Below are positions 54,860 through 64,000 of a stretch of DNA of 64,000 bases, piece after piece (the first letter of the stretch is position 1; every line of letters starts with the position of its first letter). Below the pieces are notes generated by a model. It searched no databases. It was not told the origin of the DNA and saw only the letters and a list, made by a program, of their open reading frames with translations. Location: NCBI GenBank assembly GCA_007922195.1, contig ML682092.1:1327721-1391720 (forward strand), read 5' to 3'. The stretch is from Podocnemis expansa. Lineage: Eukaryota; Chordata; Testudines; Podocnemididae. The position numbers and the translations under genes are program-made.

Positions 54860-54965
54860 TCTACTGGTGTCCAACCTTTTTGGGTGAGGGGCCACATTGC
54901 AATTCTTTTCTCAGTTGGAGGGCCAGTGAGAAAAATTTTGATAGATAAAAAATACAAATTTATCT
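54860..54965. repeat. hAT-like end fragment
   Basis: CTGGTGTCCAACCTTTTTGG followed by GGGCCACATTGCAA resembles a non-autonomous hAT left end. The opposite end was not found. Confidence 0.35.
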
Positions 54966-55337
54966 TAATAAACTTTAATAGAATAATGTTTAGTGTGATA
55001 TTTAGCATTGCTTTTGCATGCACAAATTGTCAATGTCTGCCTGCACACTTCATGTAGCAATACAGAGTATTCCAGATAGCCCTGGCCAACCCCAGCTCCC
55101 AGGCTCTTGCAGCAGCACTTGGCAGGCTGGATCAAAGCCCTTGGCAGGGCAGATTCTGGCTCCCGGTCTGCATGTTGTACAAGCCTGTGCTAGTCTATCT
55201 AACATGGCTTTGTTAGTTATTCATGAAAGAATGGCCCTAATTATCATCTATATCATCTATCATCCTCTCTAGTATGTCTTTAAAAGATGAATTTGGGCCA
55301 TTCTAGCATGCTAGTCACTTAACCCTTTCTGGCTCGA

Positions 55338-55438
55338 GAAGAAGTCCTGTGGCTCTTTTAAAAACTAATATTTATTTACTGCATAAATTTTCATGGTCAT
55401 AATCCCACTTCCTCCAATGCGTGAAGTGGAACATACTA
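55338..55438 (-). repeat. Penelope-like element 3' tail, minus arm of inverted pair
   Basis: GAAGTCCTGTGGCTC, AAACTAATATTTATTTA and CATAAATTTTCATG read in complement as the PLE tail. It joins the plus arm at a near-perfect palindrome (55418-55459) centred at about 55438/55439. Confidence 0.7.
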
Positions 55439-55582
55439 TAGTGTGTTCCATTTCATGCATCTGAGGAAGTAGGATAATGCCCATGAAAGCTTATGTGGTA
55501 AATAAATTTCTTAGTCTTTAAACGTGGCATGGGACTCCTTGCTTGTGTTGCCAAAATAGTCTGACATGGCAGCCCTTTTGGA
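55439..55582 (+). repeat. Penelope-like element 3' tail, plus arm of inverted pair
   Basis: GCATCTGAGGAAGTAGGA, CCATGAAAGCTTATG, AATAAATTTCTTAGTC, GGCATGGGACTCC and GTCTGACATGGCAGCC follow the PLE tail order through to the extreme 3' end. Confidence 0.72.
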
Positions 55583-55854
55583 ACCTTTCTGGCTCAGTAT
55601 CACACCTAGTCTAATGCTCAGGATGGACCTCTTTGTAATTTCTGTATCCATGTAAAAGGGCGGATTTAAATTTAGGGGGTATGACAGCCATATTTGAATA
55701 TTAATAATAATAATATTGTCATATCTCTTATGCATAATAGTTAACATGTGCTTTATTAACTGAGTTTGGTAGAACAATAGTCCAGAAACCTTTCACTCTT
55801 AACTAAGACACTGGCAGAAGGTTTTGGCAGTGTGTGCAGAAGAAGCCTTTAGAC

Positions 55855-56037
55855 CAGTGGTTTTCAAATTCTTTTCTTTGGACCCAGTTTGGGGGGGAAT
55901 TATGCCTGCAACCTAACAGATACCTCTTTGAGCAATGTATTCCAGTCTTTTGGCAGCAGCAGCCAGGGATGCTGTTCCCAGTGCCTAAGAATCTGTGAGC
56001 TAGTACTGGGTCCTAACCCTAACTTTGAAACTCATTG
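55855..56037. mobile_element. Short hAT-like element, 183 bp
   Basis: CAGTGGTTTTCAAA at the left pairs with TTTGAAACTCATTG at the right. Flanks CTTTAGAC (55847-55854) and CTCTAAAC (56038-56045) agree at 6 of 8 bases. Confidence 0.65.
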
Positions 56038-56045
56038 CTCTAAAC

Positions 56046-57259
56046 TTCCCTAACATTGCATCCTGTGAAGTTGTGGGTTACTTTTAACTACCAGTTTCTT
56101 TATAGCTAAATCAGGGGCATCAAACTGCTCTTGAATTCAGTTTCATTATAAAATACTAGAAGTTGTTAAAAGTAACTGTGCTGCCAGCAAAGTGCTTGGC
56201 AGAGCTGTGGGCAAAACCAGGCCATGATATTTCATTTTGAACCCTGTTTTAGCACCGCGTCACTGGTAATTTGAACCATATTTGATATTATGTTTCACTA
56301 ACAAAACAATTAAGAATCCTTTTCAATGACTCCCTAGTCAGCTTTTTCAGAGGAGACTAAAAGTTAGATACCATGCAAGTGTTGTTGCAGGCAGAGGGAA
56401 CATTTTGAACTTGCTCTTCCAAACCTCATCCGCTACTTTTCTGCAATTCTTAAAACAGGGCTGATCTTCTTTGAAGTTTTTTTTTTTTTCTTTTTTCTAT
56501 TACAAAGGTTTAAATTGGGGAGCTTACTGTACTCCTGACCTAATGTATTAAATAGTTTATACCATCACTGCAGCACTTTTTACGAGCTATTATATTTTTG
56601 ATGTTTCCATACATGTAGTATGAGAAAACTATGGCCTTATGCTTTCTGAACCGTTAAAACACCTTACCATTATTTAATGCTGTAATTTACTATCTTTGTT
56701 TGCTTTGCATCGGAAAGTAGGTATATGTTAGTTACAGAGAGAATGAATGTTGAGGTTTTGTGTAAATTTTTTATAAATTGTGTGATTCTTAAAACTCTTT
56801 AAAGACAGCTCATTTAAGTCTCTGTGTCATGGGCATCGATGGCTCTCAGTTTTAATTAGCTGAATATTTGTTTGAAGTTAGATGCTATTAAAAACAGTTG
56901 TAAGGTACTTAAATTCTTTTTTAAAAAAGTTGCATATATATTTGTACATTGCTCACTTCTATGTGTGCAAGATTGCGAGATACTGGGCTGTAAAGTTTAT
57001 CACCTTTTCACTTTTTGGTAGATAATTTTATTACTTCATGTTTGGACTCATGGTAACTGAAACTAACTTACAAGTGGAGACGCACAAATAATAGTCCCAG
57101 TCAATATTTTTAAAAATTTATATAATGTTCCTAAAATACTGTGTGTGTCACAGAAGATATACCAAATCATGCATTGTTTTGCAAAAATGTTATCACTTAT
57201 TTGGGAATGACCTGCGTAACTCCTGTGTAGCTTCATCCTTCAGCTCTCTCTAATAAACA
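56046..57259. other. No recognised feature
   Basis: AT-rich DNA without clear repeats or open frames of interest. Confidence 0.45.
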
Positions 57260-57267
57260 GCTTAGAC

Positions 57268-57454
57268 CAGTTGTGGCCAAACTGTGGCTCGGGAGCCACA
57301 TGTGGCTCTTGAATGAAAAAGTGTGGCTCATGGAAGAACGTCAGCAAATCAATTTAGTAGGTAAAAGTATATAGCTATATGCTTCAGCGTGGCTGTTGAA
57401 GATTGAATAATCAACTTGTGTTCCTGTTGAGTTCCATGAGATTGGCCATCCCTG
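57268..57454. mobile_element. Short hAT-like element, 187 bp, perfect 8-bp target duplication
   Basis: GCTTAGAC occurs directly on both sides (57260-57267 and 57455-57462). The ends are CAGTTGTGGCCAAAC and the complement CAGGGATGGCCAATC. The perfect duplication suggests a relatively young insertion compared with its neighbours. Confidence 0.85.
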
Positions 57455-57462
57455 GCTTAGAC

Positions 57463-58853
57463 CAAGATTTTCCAAAATGGAGCCTAAAGTGGGACTCCTG
57501 GGTTAGTTTTCAAACTCCTAAATAAGTGACATGATGTGAAATCCTAATGCCTTGAAGTCAAAAATAAAACTCCCATTGACTTGAGTGGGCCCAGGATTTT
57601 CATCCCGATTTTCAAAAGTACTTATAATGCAATAGCTCCTGTTGAGGCAAGGAGACACTCATGGGTGCACAACACCCCTTAATTAGGTCACATAGGCCTT
57701 GGTGTAGGAAATCATTTTTGTTTGGATCAATCAGTGGGACTGTAAGAACTCATTTAATTAGTGTGTGCTTTGTAAATAAATTTGTAAATAAAGCTCTTAA
57801 TTCAGAAAAGCATTGAACTGATGAGTGAGTAGTCTAAAGTTAGGCAGCTGTATTTGAGAAATCTTACCTTCATATAATGCCATACCATCTCAATACATAA
57901 CATGCGTGTCGAGAATACACCATGTAGAAGTTTATTAAATCCATGCTGCTGAAAGACAAAACAAAATCATCTTTATCACAACATTACAGTTCCAGAATCA
58001 AGAACTCTGAACTGGGAAGTAAAGAATGTCCGGAATTTACAATGAGCAGTTGATTTCACTGAGGCTAGGACATGGATCTCATTCCAGTATTGAGGCCCAC
58101 ATGTGCTTGCTCTCGTTCGTTTGACTATCTCATTAAAACGTGTATGATGATCCAGTACTGTTCAGTGACATGGAATTTAAATCTTTGATTTAATTTACTT
58201 AAAGAAAACTATTCAAATTTAAAATCAGGATAAAGGAATAAAGATAATGGGTTTTGATTTTGGTTTTGAATATCTGACAAGAATTTTTGTTTTTTATCCT
58301 TGTTCTACGATATTAATAAACTGGCTTCTTTCAGTGTATTCATCTTTGTTTATAAATTAAAATAGAGATTTACACATGGCTTTAGCAGACTAAAATGAGC
58401 TAAATTTTCAGCATTATATGTGGTGTGATCATGTTATAAATTTGCAAAAGCATATTATACATATTTAATTTTTTTGGATTCCACTTAATTTTTCAGTTCC
58501 TAGAGAAACGCGTTAATGTATATATTTTCTCCATCATTCATTGCTGTTTTCTTTAACTGTAATGGTCTGGTTTCAGCCACGTCTTTATTTTCCTTGGAGA
58601 TTTCAGCGCTAGAGTTGGGCATGAGTCAGATATTTGGAATGGTCCAATTGGAAAAGAAGCAGTAAGGAAGGCCAAGTCCATTGGAATCCTCTTTCTTAGT
58701 TGAAGTGTAGAACTTGACCTGGTTATTACAAATGGTATCTTTAGATAAAGTGAGAAGAGGTGCATTCTCTGTACAATCTCAGATGGATTTGTTGTACCTT
58801 GAAATCTTTAAACCATTATTTGAGGATGTCAGTAACTTAGTCATAGGCTAGAG
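57463..58853. other. Mostly unassigned DNA
   Basis: A short fold-back at about 57.53-57.61 kb (TGAAATCCTAATGCC against GGGCCCAGGATTTTCA) looks like an old repeat. Nothing else was recognised. Confidence 0.4.
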
Positions 58854-59020
58854 CAATGGCTTTTAGCATTACTGTGTTCCCACGCATCTGTAAGTGTATC
58901 ATGGAGAGCCAAGGAAATACCTAGATTTGGTCTGGGGGGTGGAAGATGGGCTGGTTTGTCCTGTGGTATCATGATATCCTGCCAAGTGTGTTGCAACTTG
59001 CAAAAGATTGAGAACCACTG
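58854..59020. mobile_element. Probable short hAT-like element, 167 bp
   Basis: CAATGGCTTTTAGCATTAC at the left pairs imperfectly with AAAAGATTGAGAACCACTG at the right. Flanking 8-mers match only in part. Confidence 0.5.
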
Positions 59021-60009
59021 GATTAGGAGTCTGGTACAGGAGTGGGTAGGTCAGGTTATGTGGCCTGCATTCTGCAGGAGGTCAGAATAGACTCTAGATG
59101 ATCATAATGGTCCCATCTAACTTTGATGTCTGAGTCTATAAGACTACCTAGAGACATCCTTACTTCAGTTATTCGTATACTGGAGATTGGAAGGATGTCC
59201 ACGTCAGAAGGACCATACGTGGAACTGATGACTGTTGGACAGACAGTCTTTTTAGAACCATCATGAACTTTCAGATTGCTTCAAGGCATTGTAAGCAGGC
59301 AAAATCAATATGAAAGAAATTCAGTGTTAAGTGTCTTCAAGATGTGGTAACTCAGGAGAAACTACAGTTGTCTCTCTAAGACAGATTTACTGCTATGCCT
59401 CTACCTAATGATGACAGTGAAAATTTCTGGAAGGCTGGCATTCTCTTGGCTTGTTCTGAATGTATTGTGTGGCAAACTGCTGGCCCTCCTGTGGTGGGCC
59501 TTACAATTTTCTTGGGGATTGTGGGTCAGAGTGATTCTGGTTACTCCAGCTCCGCTTCACGGGGTGCTTATTGGGCATGATTCCCTGGGGGAGGGGGTTA
59601 CAGCTGTGTGCTGCTGACAGTGTCCAGATCCACAGCTCTCTCTCCTGGGCTGCTTCCTCGCTCCGTCCTTCCAGTTCCTTGTGCCCTGCCTCCTCTTAGA
59701 CAGGGTTTCTTTCCTCAAGTCTCTCTTTGCTTCTACTTTCCCTTCTGTGCTGCGTGCCTTCATCCAAACTCCTCTGCTCTTTTGCTCAGCACTGCACTCC
59801 TGCTTCTGCTGCAGATGTGCCGTGTTTGTCTGGAGCAGGGGGTTTTATCAGGCACCTGAATGGGTCTTGTGTGGCCTCACCTGCACTTAACTACCCTCTA
59901 CTAACTCCAGCTAGACAATGAAGAACAGAGCCCTCAGCAATCTAGGGCAGGACTGCCCACTGCCTTTGATATCTTACAGTTGGCTATCTCACTTGCCAGC
60001 ACCAAGGTT
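59021..60009. other. No recognised feature
   Basis: Overlapping short frames at 59.4-59.9 kb show no motif; the pyrimidine-rich composition explains them. Confidence 0.4.
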
Positions 60010-60039
60010 GGTTTTATGAGAGTGATTCTGAGATTCAAG

Positions 60040-61912
60040 GCCTGCTTAAATGGGAAAGAAAAGGTCATCACATATGGCAAAATGATACATCACACCAACA
60101 GAAAAGTTATGTAAGCTGCTTAACACTGAAGCTTAAAGAATAATTCATGACATCAAAAATAGGTGGTGGCAAGAAAAGGCCAAGGAGATCAAAATGTACA
60201 GTGACAGACATGACATGAGCTTTTTTCAGGCAACAAGGCCCATTTGTGGTCCACACTTATATGATCTGTCATCACTCTGAGCCCAAGATGGGTACCTTAG
60301 GGATAACAAATCTGTCAAAGCATTCTGAGTCACTCCTGATCTGTCAGTTAGCTGTTTGTGATGCCACTACTGAATCCATACTTCAGTGACATGAAAGAGA
60401 ATCACTTGTTGATCCCACCCACCTTCAAAGAAGTAATATTAGTCATCATGCAAATTATGAATAACAACGCAGCAGGACCAGAGGTCATACCAGCCAAAGT
60501 TTGTAAGTTTGGAGATGAAGAATTTATATTAAATTAGTTAAATAATAAAATAAAATAAAATTAAATTAAAAAAAACAAACAAGCCCCCCCCCCCCCCAAA
60601 AAAAAAAAACAAAACAAAAAAACCTTCCACAAACTTTTTCTTCAAGTGTGATATAAAGAAAAGATTCTGGAAGAGGTGAGAAATATAAATTTTGTTATAA
60701 TTTTTAAGAGAGGAGACAATTTGGAGTGTAGAATTATCAAGTCATTGCTTTGCTATCTATATCAGGAACAATTTTTGCCTGTGTTCTCTTAAATCAGTTA
60801 CTTATCCTTGCTGAGGAAATATTACTGGAATCTCAGTGTGGTTTCCTACCTTCTTGTGGGACAACTAACATGATTTTTCATTGCCTACTAAATCTAGGAA
60901 TACTCTTAAGAGCAAAATCAGGGCACTCATCAGTTTACCGTATATACTTGTGTATAAGTCAACATCCCCATTATCAGGCCCCCAAAACCGGGGGGGGGGG
61001 GAGAAAAATCATGACCCCCGCATAAGCCAAGGTTCCTCTGTGGTCTCAGGCCTCTCACCCCCTCCCACATCCTGTGCCACCAACTTCCCCAAACTCTTTG
61101 ACATCCTTCCTGGCCCCTGGGCCATGCCTCTGCTTAGCCCAGCCATGCCACCGCTTCCCCCTGTGCTGTCCCTGACCATGCCACTGCTTTCCTGACCATG
61201 CCTCCACTTCTCCTTTGCCGTCCCCAACCAAGCCGCTGCTTCCCTGACCATGCTGCCGCTTCCCCCTGCACTGTCACTGACCATGCCACTGCTTCCCTGA
61301 CCATCCACCCCCAATCATGCTGCTGCTTCCCCCTTCACCATCCCCGACCCCAGGGAACTGTCATTGTTTCTGTCTGTCATCCTGACCCCCTCCCTAACCC
61401 CTGGGCCCTGCCACTGGCTCCCCAGGGCCAACCTCCTTCGCCTTCCCCCAGGTCTCCTTAACTGGCTGCTCCGGCAGTTAGGCGAAGTAAGGGGAGCAAG
61501 CCCCATCCTGTAAGCCCTGCCCTGGCTGAGCACACAAAATGGCTACTTCAACACTGGGGCTCCTTCCCACCTCCCTGAGCATGCTCAGAGCAGGAGATTT
61601 AAAACTCCTGGTCTGGGGCTGCTCTATTATCTTTGACCCACATATAAGCGCAGTGCCCTTTTTAAAGATGATTTTCTGGCACAAAAATGTCAGCTTATAT
61701 GCAAGTATATATGGTAGTAAAGGCCTTCAATGCTGTTTTGAAGTCCTGTACAAGTTGCTGGCCAGATTTAGTTTTCCTCTAAAATTTACTGAGATCTTAA
61801 GGCTTCTTCATGATCAGAAAACTGCTTCCATTTTTTTGTTAATGGTTTGGAAATGGACCCTTTTTGTCATCAAAACTAGGGTTGAGCAAGTTTGTGTTAT
61901 TGCTCTACAGTG
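60040..61912 (+). pseudogene. RTE-type LINE reverse transcriptase, partial and broken
   Basis: The readable order is: linker helix (SEIQGLLKWERKGHHIW), RWWQEKAKEI, an NNAAGP-like block near 60.46-60.49 kb, SISGTIFACVLLNQLLILAEE (frame 60750-61025) with SQCGF and a GTTNMIF block. After the 777-bp insert come KAFNAV, FTEILRLLHDQ and TRVEQVCVIAL (61.72-61.9 kb), equivalent to the family GVKQGCV block. The catalytic FADD-type box would lie further downstream and is not seen. Many stops. Confidence 0.65.
60938..61714. mobile_element. 777-bp TIR element with TA target duplication, inserted in the RTE RT
   Basis: The ends are CCGTATATACTTGTGTATAAG and, as complement of the right end, CCATATATACTTGCATATAAG-type text, flanked by TA on each side (60936-60937 and 61715-61716). 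Removing it brings the two RTE parts together. The interior is C-rich and contains a loose tandem array of CCATGCC.CCGCTTCC units at 61.12-61.33 kb. TA duplication suggests a Tc1/mariner-like or similar mobiliser; there is no transposase. Confidence 0.7.
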
Positions 61913-62639
61913 TGGCAGCTCCCTCTGGGATTCATCTCCAGATTCACAGACAGTGCTGCTGCAGTGCAATGGTGAGTGACAGATACTGATCAGTAATCTT
62001 ATATCCACTTTGGAAAGCCCCAGTGGTGCCCGAGCAAGTGGTACCCCCTGGATAAAGGTAGTGTCATACTGTGGGTCTCCAGCGCCCAATGACCAATACT
62101 TACAGTTGCACCCCCCCCCCGCGAAATTAACAGCAGCACCCAGTGTGCCTGTTTCCTGCTCTCCTCCATTCCTGTCACCTCAGCAGCAGTTGCCATGGGG
62201 AATTGGAGTGGAGGAGAGTGAGACTAGGCTGAAGGGACCCCCCCCCCCCACTATGGGAGACTGCTGCTTTTGCCACCAGCAGGGGAGAAACGGGGGGGGG
62301 TGCGTCGCCTGGCAGAAGGTAGAGGACAGGAGCCTGATGGGCTGCCTGTTCTCTGTATCTTGTGGGGTCAGGCGGATGGAAGGTAGAGGGCATGGTTTGG
62401 TGTGGCCTCCAAGGATGTCAGTGGGGGAGGGGAGCTCCTCCAAGGAGGGCTCATTTGCTGCACTTCTCCTTCCCTAAACCAGTGCCAGGAGTCATATTCC
62501 TTGCCCCCACCTGCCTGGGGGTCCCTCTTAGCATGCCATAGGGTAAAGGAAGTATCCCCAGAAAAGTAGGTAAGGCAGTATCTTGTTGGACAATGGTGCA
62601 GTGTTGGGACCTCATGCATTTAAAAAGGTGCAGTTGTGG
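61913..62639. other. Unassigned DNA with several C or G runs
   Basis: Mononucleotide runs occur near 62110, 62239 and 62292. I found no boundary or coding signal; it separates the two RTE copies. Confidence 0.4.
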
Positions 62640-64000
62640 ACATGATATGGTAGATGCTTCCCTTAACTCAGGGTGGTGATCCAGCTAGAAGCTGCAGCAG
62701 TCCTATATCAATTGACTTGACCTTTGTCTTGCCATTGAAGTTCTGTAGTCCCTGCTGAGAGAAAAGATGGCAACACCTTCCTTTGTTTTGCCTAGGTGTG
62801 TGCTTGATGGTTGCTCATCTTGGCGAGCTAGGACCCAGCCATCAGTAGTGCCTCAGCTGTTCAAATAGCCCTAGTTAGTGGTGGCTTGCTTGCCTCTGTT
62901 TGGGAAAGGCCCAAGAAAAGGTGAGCCCAAAAAATCTTCCTTCCATATTTTTCTTTCCTGCCTCTAAATTAATCGGTACTCATGGAAATATTCATGCTAT
63001 GTTAGCTGGACTTGAAGTGAAAGACTTTGAATTTCCGAAAACAGCCATAATTGATAAAGAACTACACTGACTGGGCATTGATATTGCTGTGCTCGGTGAG
63101 ACAAGACTTTTCGAAACTGGGTCACTAGATAAAGTAAACTACCACTTCTGCTGGTCTACGAAACCTGAAAATGAATCAAGGATGCACTGTGTCAAATTTT
63201 CTGTCAACTAGTCTGTCCTTAGTGCATGTACCTTTCTGTTATTTATTAATGGGAGGATCATGAGGCTGAAGGTGATTATTAGCTCATGAATCCTGGCTTT
63301 TCTGTCCACCTATGGGCCAGCACTTATTACTCTAAACTGCAGAAAGATGATGTATTGTCACCTGGAACAAATTAACAGTAACGGCCTGTAAGGAACAGAC
63401 TCGCTCTTCTCGGAAATTTCAGTGCCTGTTTGGATAAGGATTGGGAGCACTGGGGGGCACAGCAATGGCCGTCACGGCCCAGGTAACCTTAAGCAAAATG
63501 GTCAGCATGTTCTTGAGGTTTACGCCTCCTGTGAGCTGGTAGTCTCGGATACCTGTTTTGCTAGTGACAGCAGCAGTAGCAAGATCACATCCTGGGCTCC
63601 CCACTCCAGGCACTGGCATCAGCTTGACTTCATCCTGCTCTGTCACAGAAACATTCACAATATACTGCATGCTTGATAATTGCATAGAGCTGATTGCAAC
63701 ACCGTCCATGCCGTTGTCAGAGCCAGACTCCAATTGTATCTTTAAAAGTTCCAGGATGAACAGCAAAAAAGCGAACTTTGTCTTGTTCTTAGTAACATGA
63801 AGGGCTTTGACACTTATGCAAAGTTTCAACATGCACTTGAGCATGTTTCTTAAAATGATCAACTTGCTTCTGCTGATTCAGACACTTTGTGAGACAATTT
63901 TAAGAATAAGATACTGGCTGGTGCCAAGGATGGCTTTGGGATGACAAAGAAAAAATAATCTGACTGGTTCACAGTGTCTGAACATCTGCTTCTCCCACTC
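62640..64000 (+). mobile_element. RTE-type LINE, copy 2: 5' part with endonuclease, runs off window
   Basis: The coding match starts near 62.95 kb and continues to the window end. The preceding 300 bp (with GGCGAGCTAGGACCCAGCCA) may be its 5'UTR, judged only from position and composition. It has the same orientation as copy 1, whose RT part lies upstream of this endonuclease part, so they cannot be one collinear element. Confidence 0.6.
62955..64000 (+). pseudogene. RTE-type AP-endonuclease domain, broken and incomplete
   Basis: Readable blocks in changing frames are IDIAVLGETRLFETGSLDK (the catalytic Glu motif, ETR, of AP-like endonucleases), YHFCWSTKPENESRMHCV, then LAFLSTYGPA, and HSRHWHQLDFILLCHRN (frame 63422-63676), whose HQLDFIL block is conserved in the family. 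HRADCNT near 63.69 kb matches the SADCDTDH block near the C-terminal catalytic His. The domain would nick target DNA for target-primed reverse transcription. Stops at several points and loss of the last His context show decay. Confidence 0.68.

Larger units (their letters stand above)
60010..61912 (+). mobile_element. RTE-type LINE, copy 1: linker and RT part, split by a TIR element
   Basis: Translation of 60.15-60.25 kb gives RWWQEKAKEIKMYSDRHDMS, and 60.75-60.9 kb gives ILAEEILLESQCGFLPS, both typical of RTE-type LINEs whose endonuclease is often annotated as craniofacial development protein 2-like. The RT continues after the insert at 61715. The AP-endonuclease expected upstream is absent. 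A low-complexity tract (60541-60630: A-rich with a C run) interrupts the copy. Confidence 0.7.

Noticed and set aside
61009..61533. Ser/Gly-rich antisense frames (101 and 72 codons)
   Set aside because: They reflect the C-rich tandem units within the 777-bp TIR element and have no conserved domain.
1..64000. CRISPR arrays, bacterial operons, rRNA or tRNA genes
   Set aside because: No regularly spaced direct repeats with unique spacers, no Shine-Dalgarno-led gene strings and no recognisable tRNA or rRNA segments. The repeat content is that of a vertebrate nuclear genome.

Overview
The window reads as vertebrate nuclear DNA from a sauropsid, most likely a turtle. This is judged from the repeat mix: CR1 LINE, Penelope-like elements (PLE), DIRS-type tyrosine-recombinase retrotransposons, an RTE-type LINE and many short hAT-like elements. 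There is no bacterial-style gene density. Almost every long open frame belongs to a decayed mobile element. One short candidate host exon (last coding exon plus 3'UTR) is proposed near 32.8 kb. All family names come from motifs and memory of the families; no database search was possible.

Layout. 0-11 kb: non-coding background holding an inverted pair of PLE tails (1.4 kb), two LTR-like units with target duplications (4.84-6.43 kb), an antisense CR1 (6.95-9.19 kb) and a 785-bp hAT-like element. 11.3-15.6 kb: two PLEs head to head, a long minus copy (RT plus GIY-YIG, the latter split by a 400-bp hAT-type element) and a 5'-truncated plus copy. 15.76-22.56 kb: DIRS copy D (+), whose gag is interrupted by the 3' end of a REL-endonuclease LINE flanked by 77-bp perfect inverted repeats. 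22.6-36 kb: mostly unassigned DNA with several short hAT-like units, a palindromic MITE and the candidate terminal exon.

36.2-53.65 kb is the most structured part: a three-element DIRS nest. Copy A lies on the minus strand. Copy B (+, 36.46-42.32 kb) sits in A's terminal/internal complementary region. Copy C (+, 43.28-49.16 kb) sits inside A's recombinase gene. Each DIRS copy carries gag with a Cys/His cluster, RT, RNase H, a conserved post-RNase-H domain, a tyrosine recombinase (YR), inverted terminal repeats and an internal complementary region.

53.7-64 kb: another inverted PLE-tail pair, hAT-like units with 8-bp target duplications, and two RTE-type LINE copies. The first has an RT region split by a 777-bp TIR element; the second has an AP-endonuclease region that runs off the window.

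No copy looks autonomous: all are broken by stops and frame changes, and each of the four DIRS recombinases shows a non-canonical residue at one catalytic position. I found no new biological system. The unusual points are the nested DIRS architecture, the repeated head-to-head PLE arrangement and the inverted target duplication beside the REL-LINE insert.
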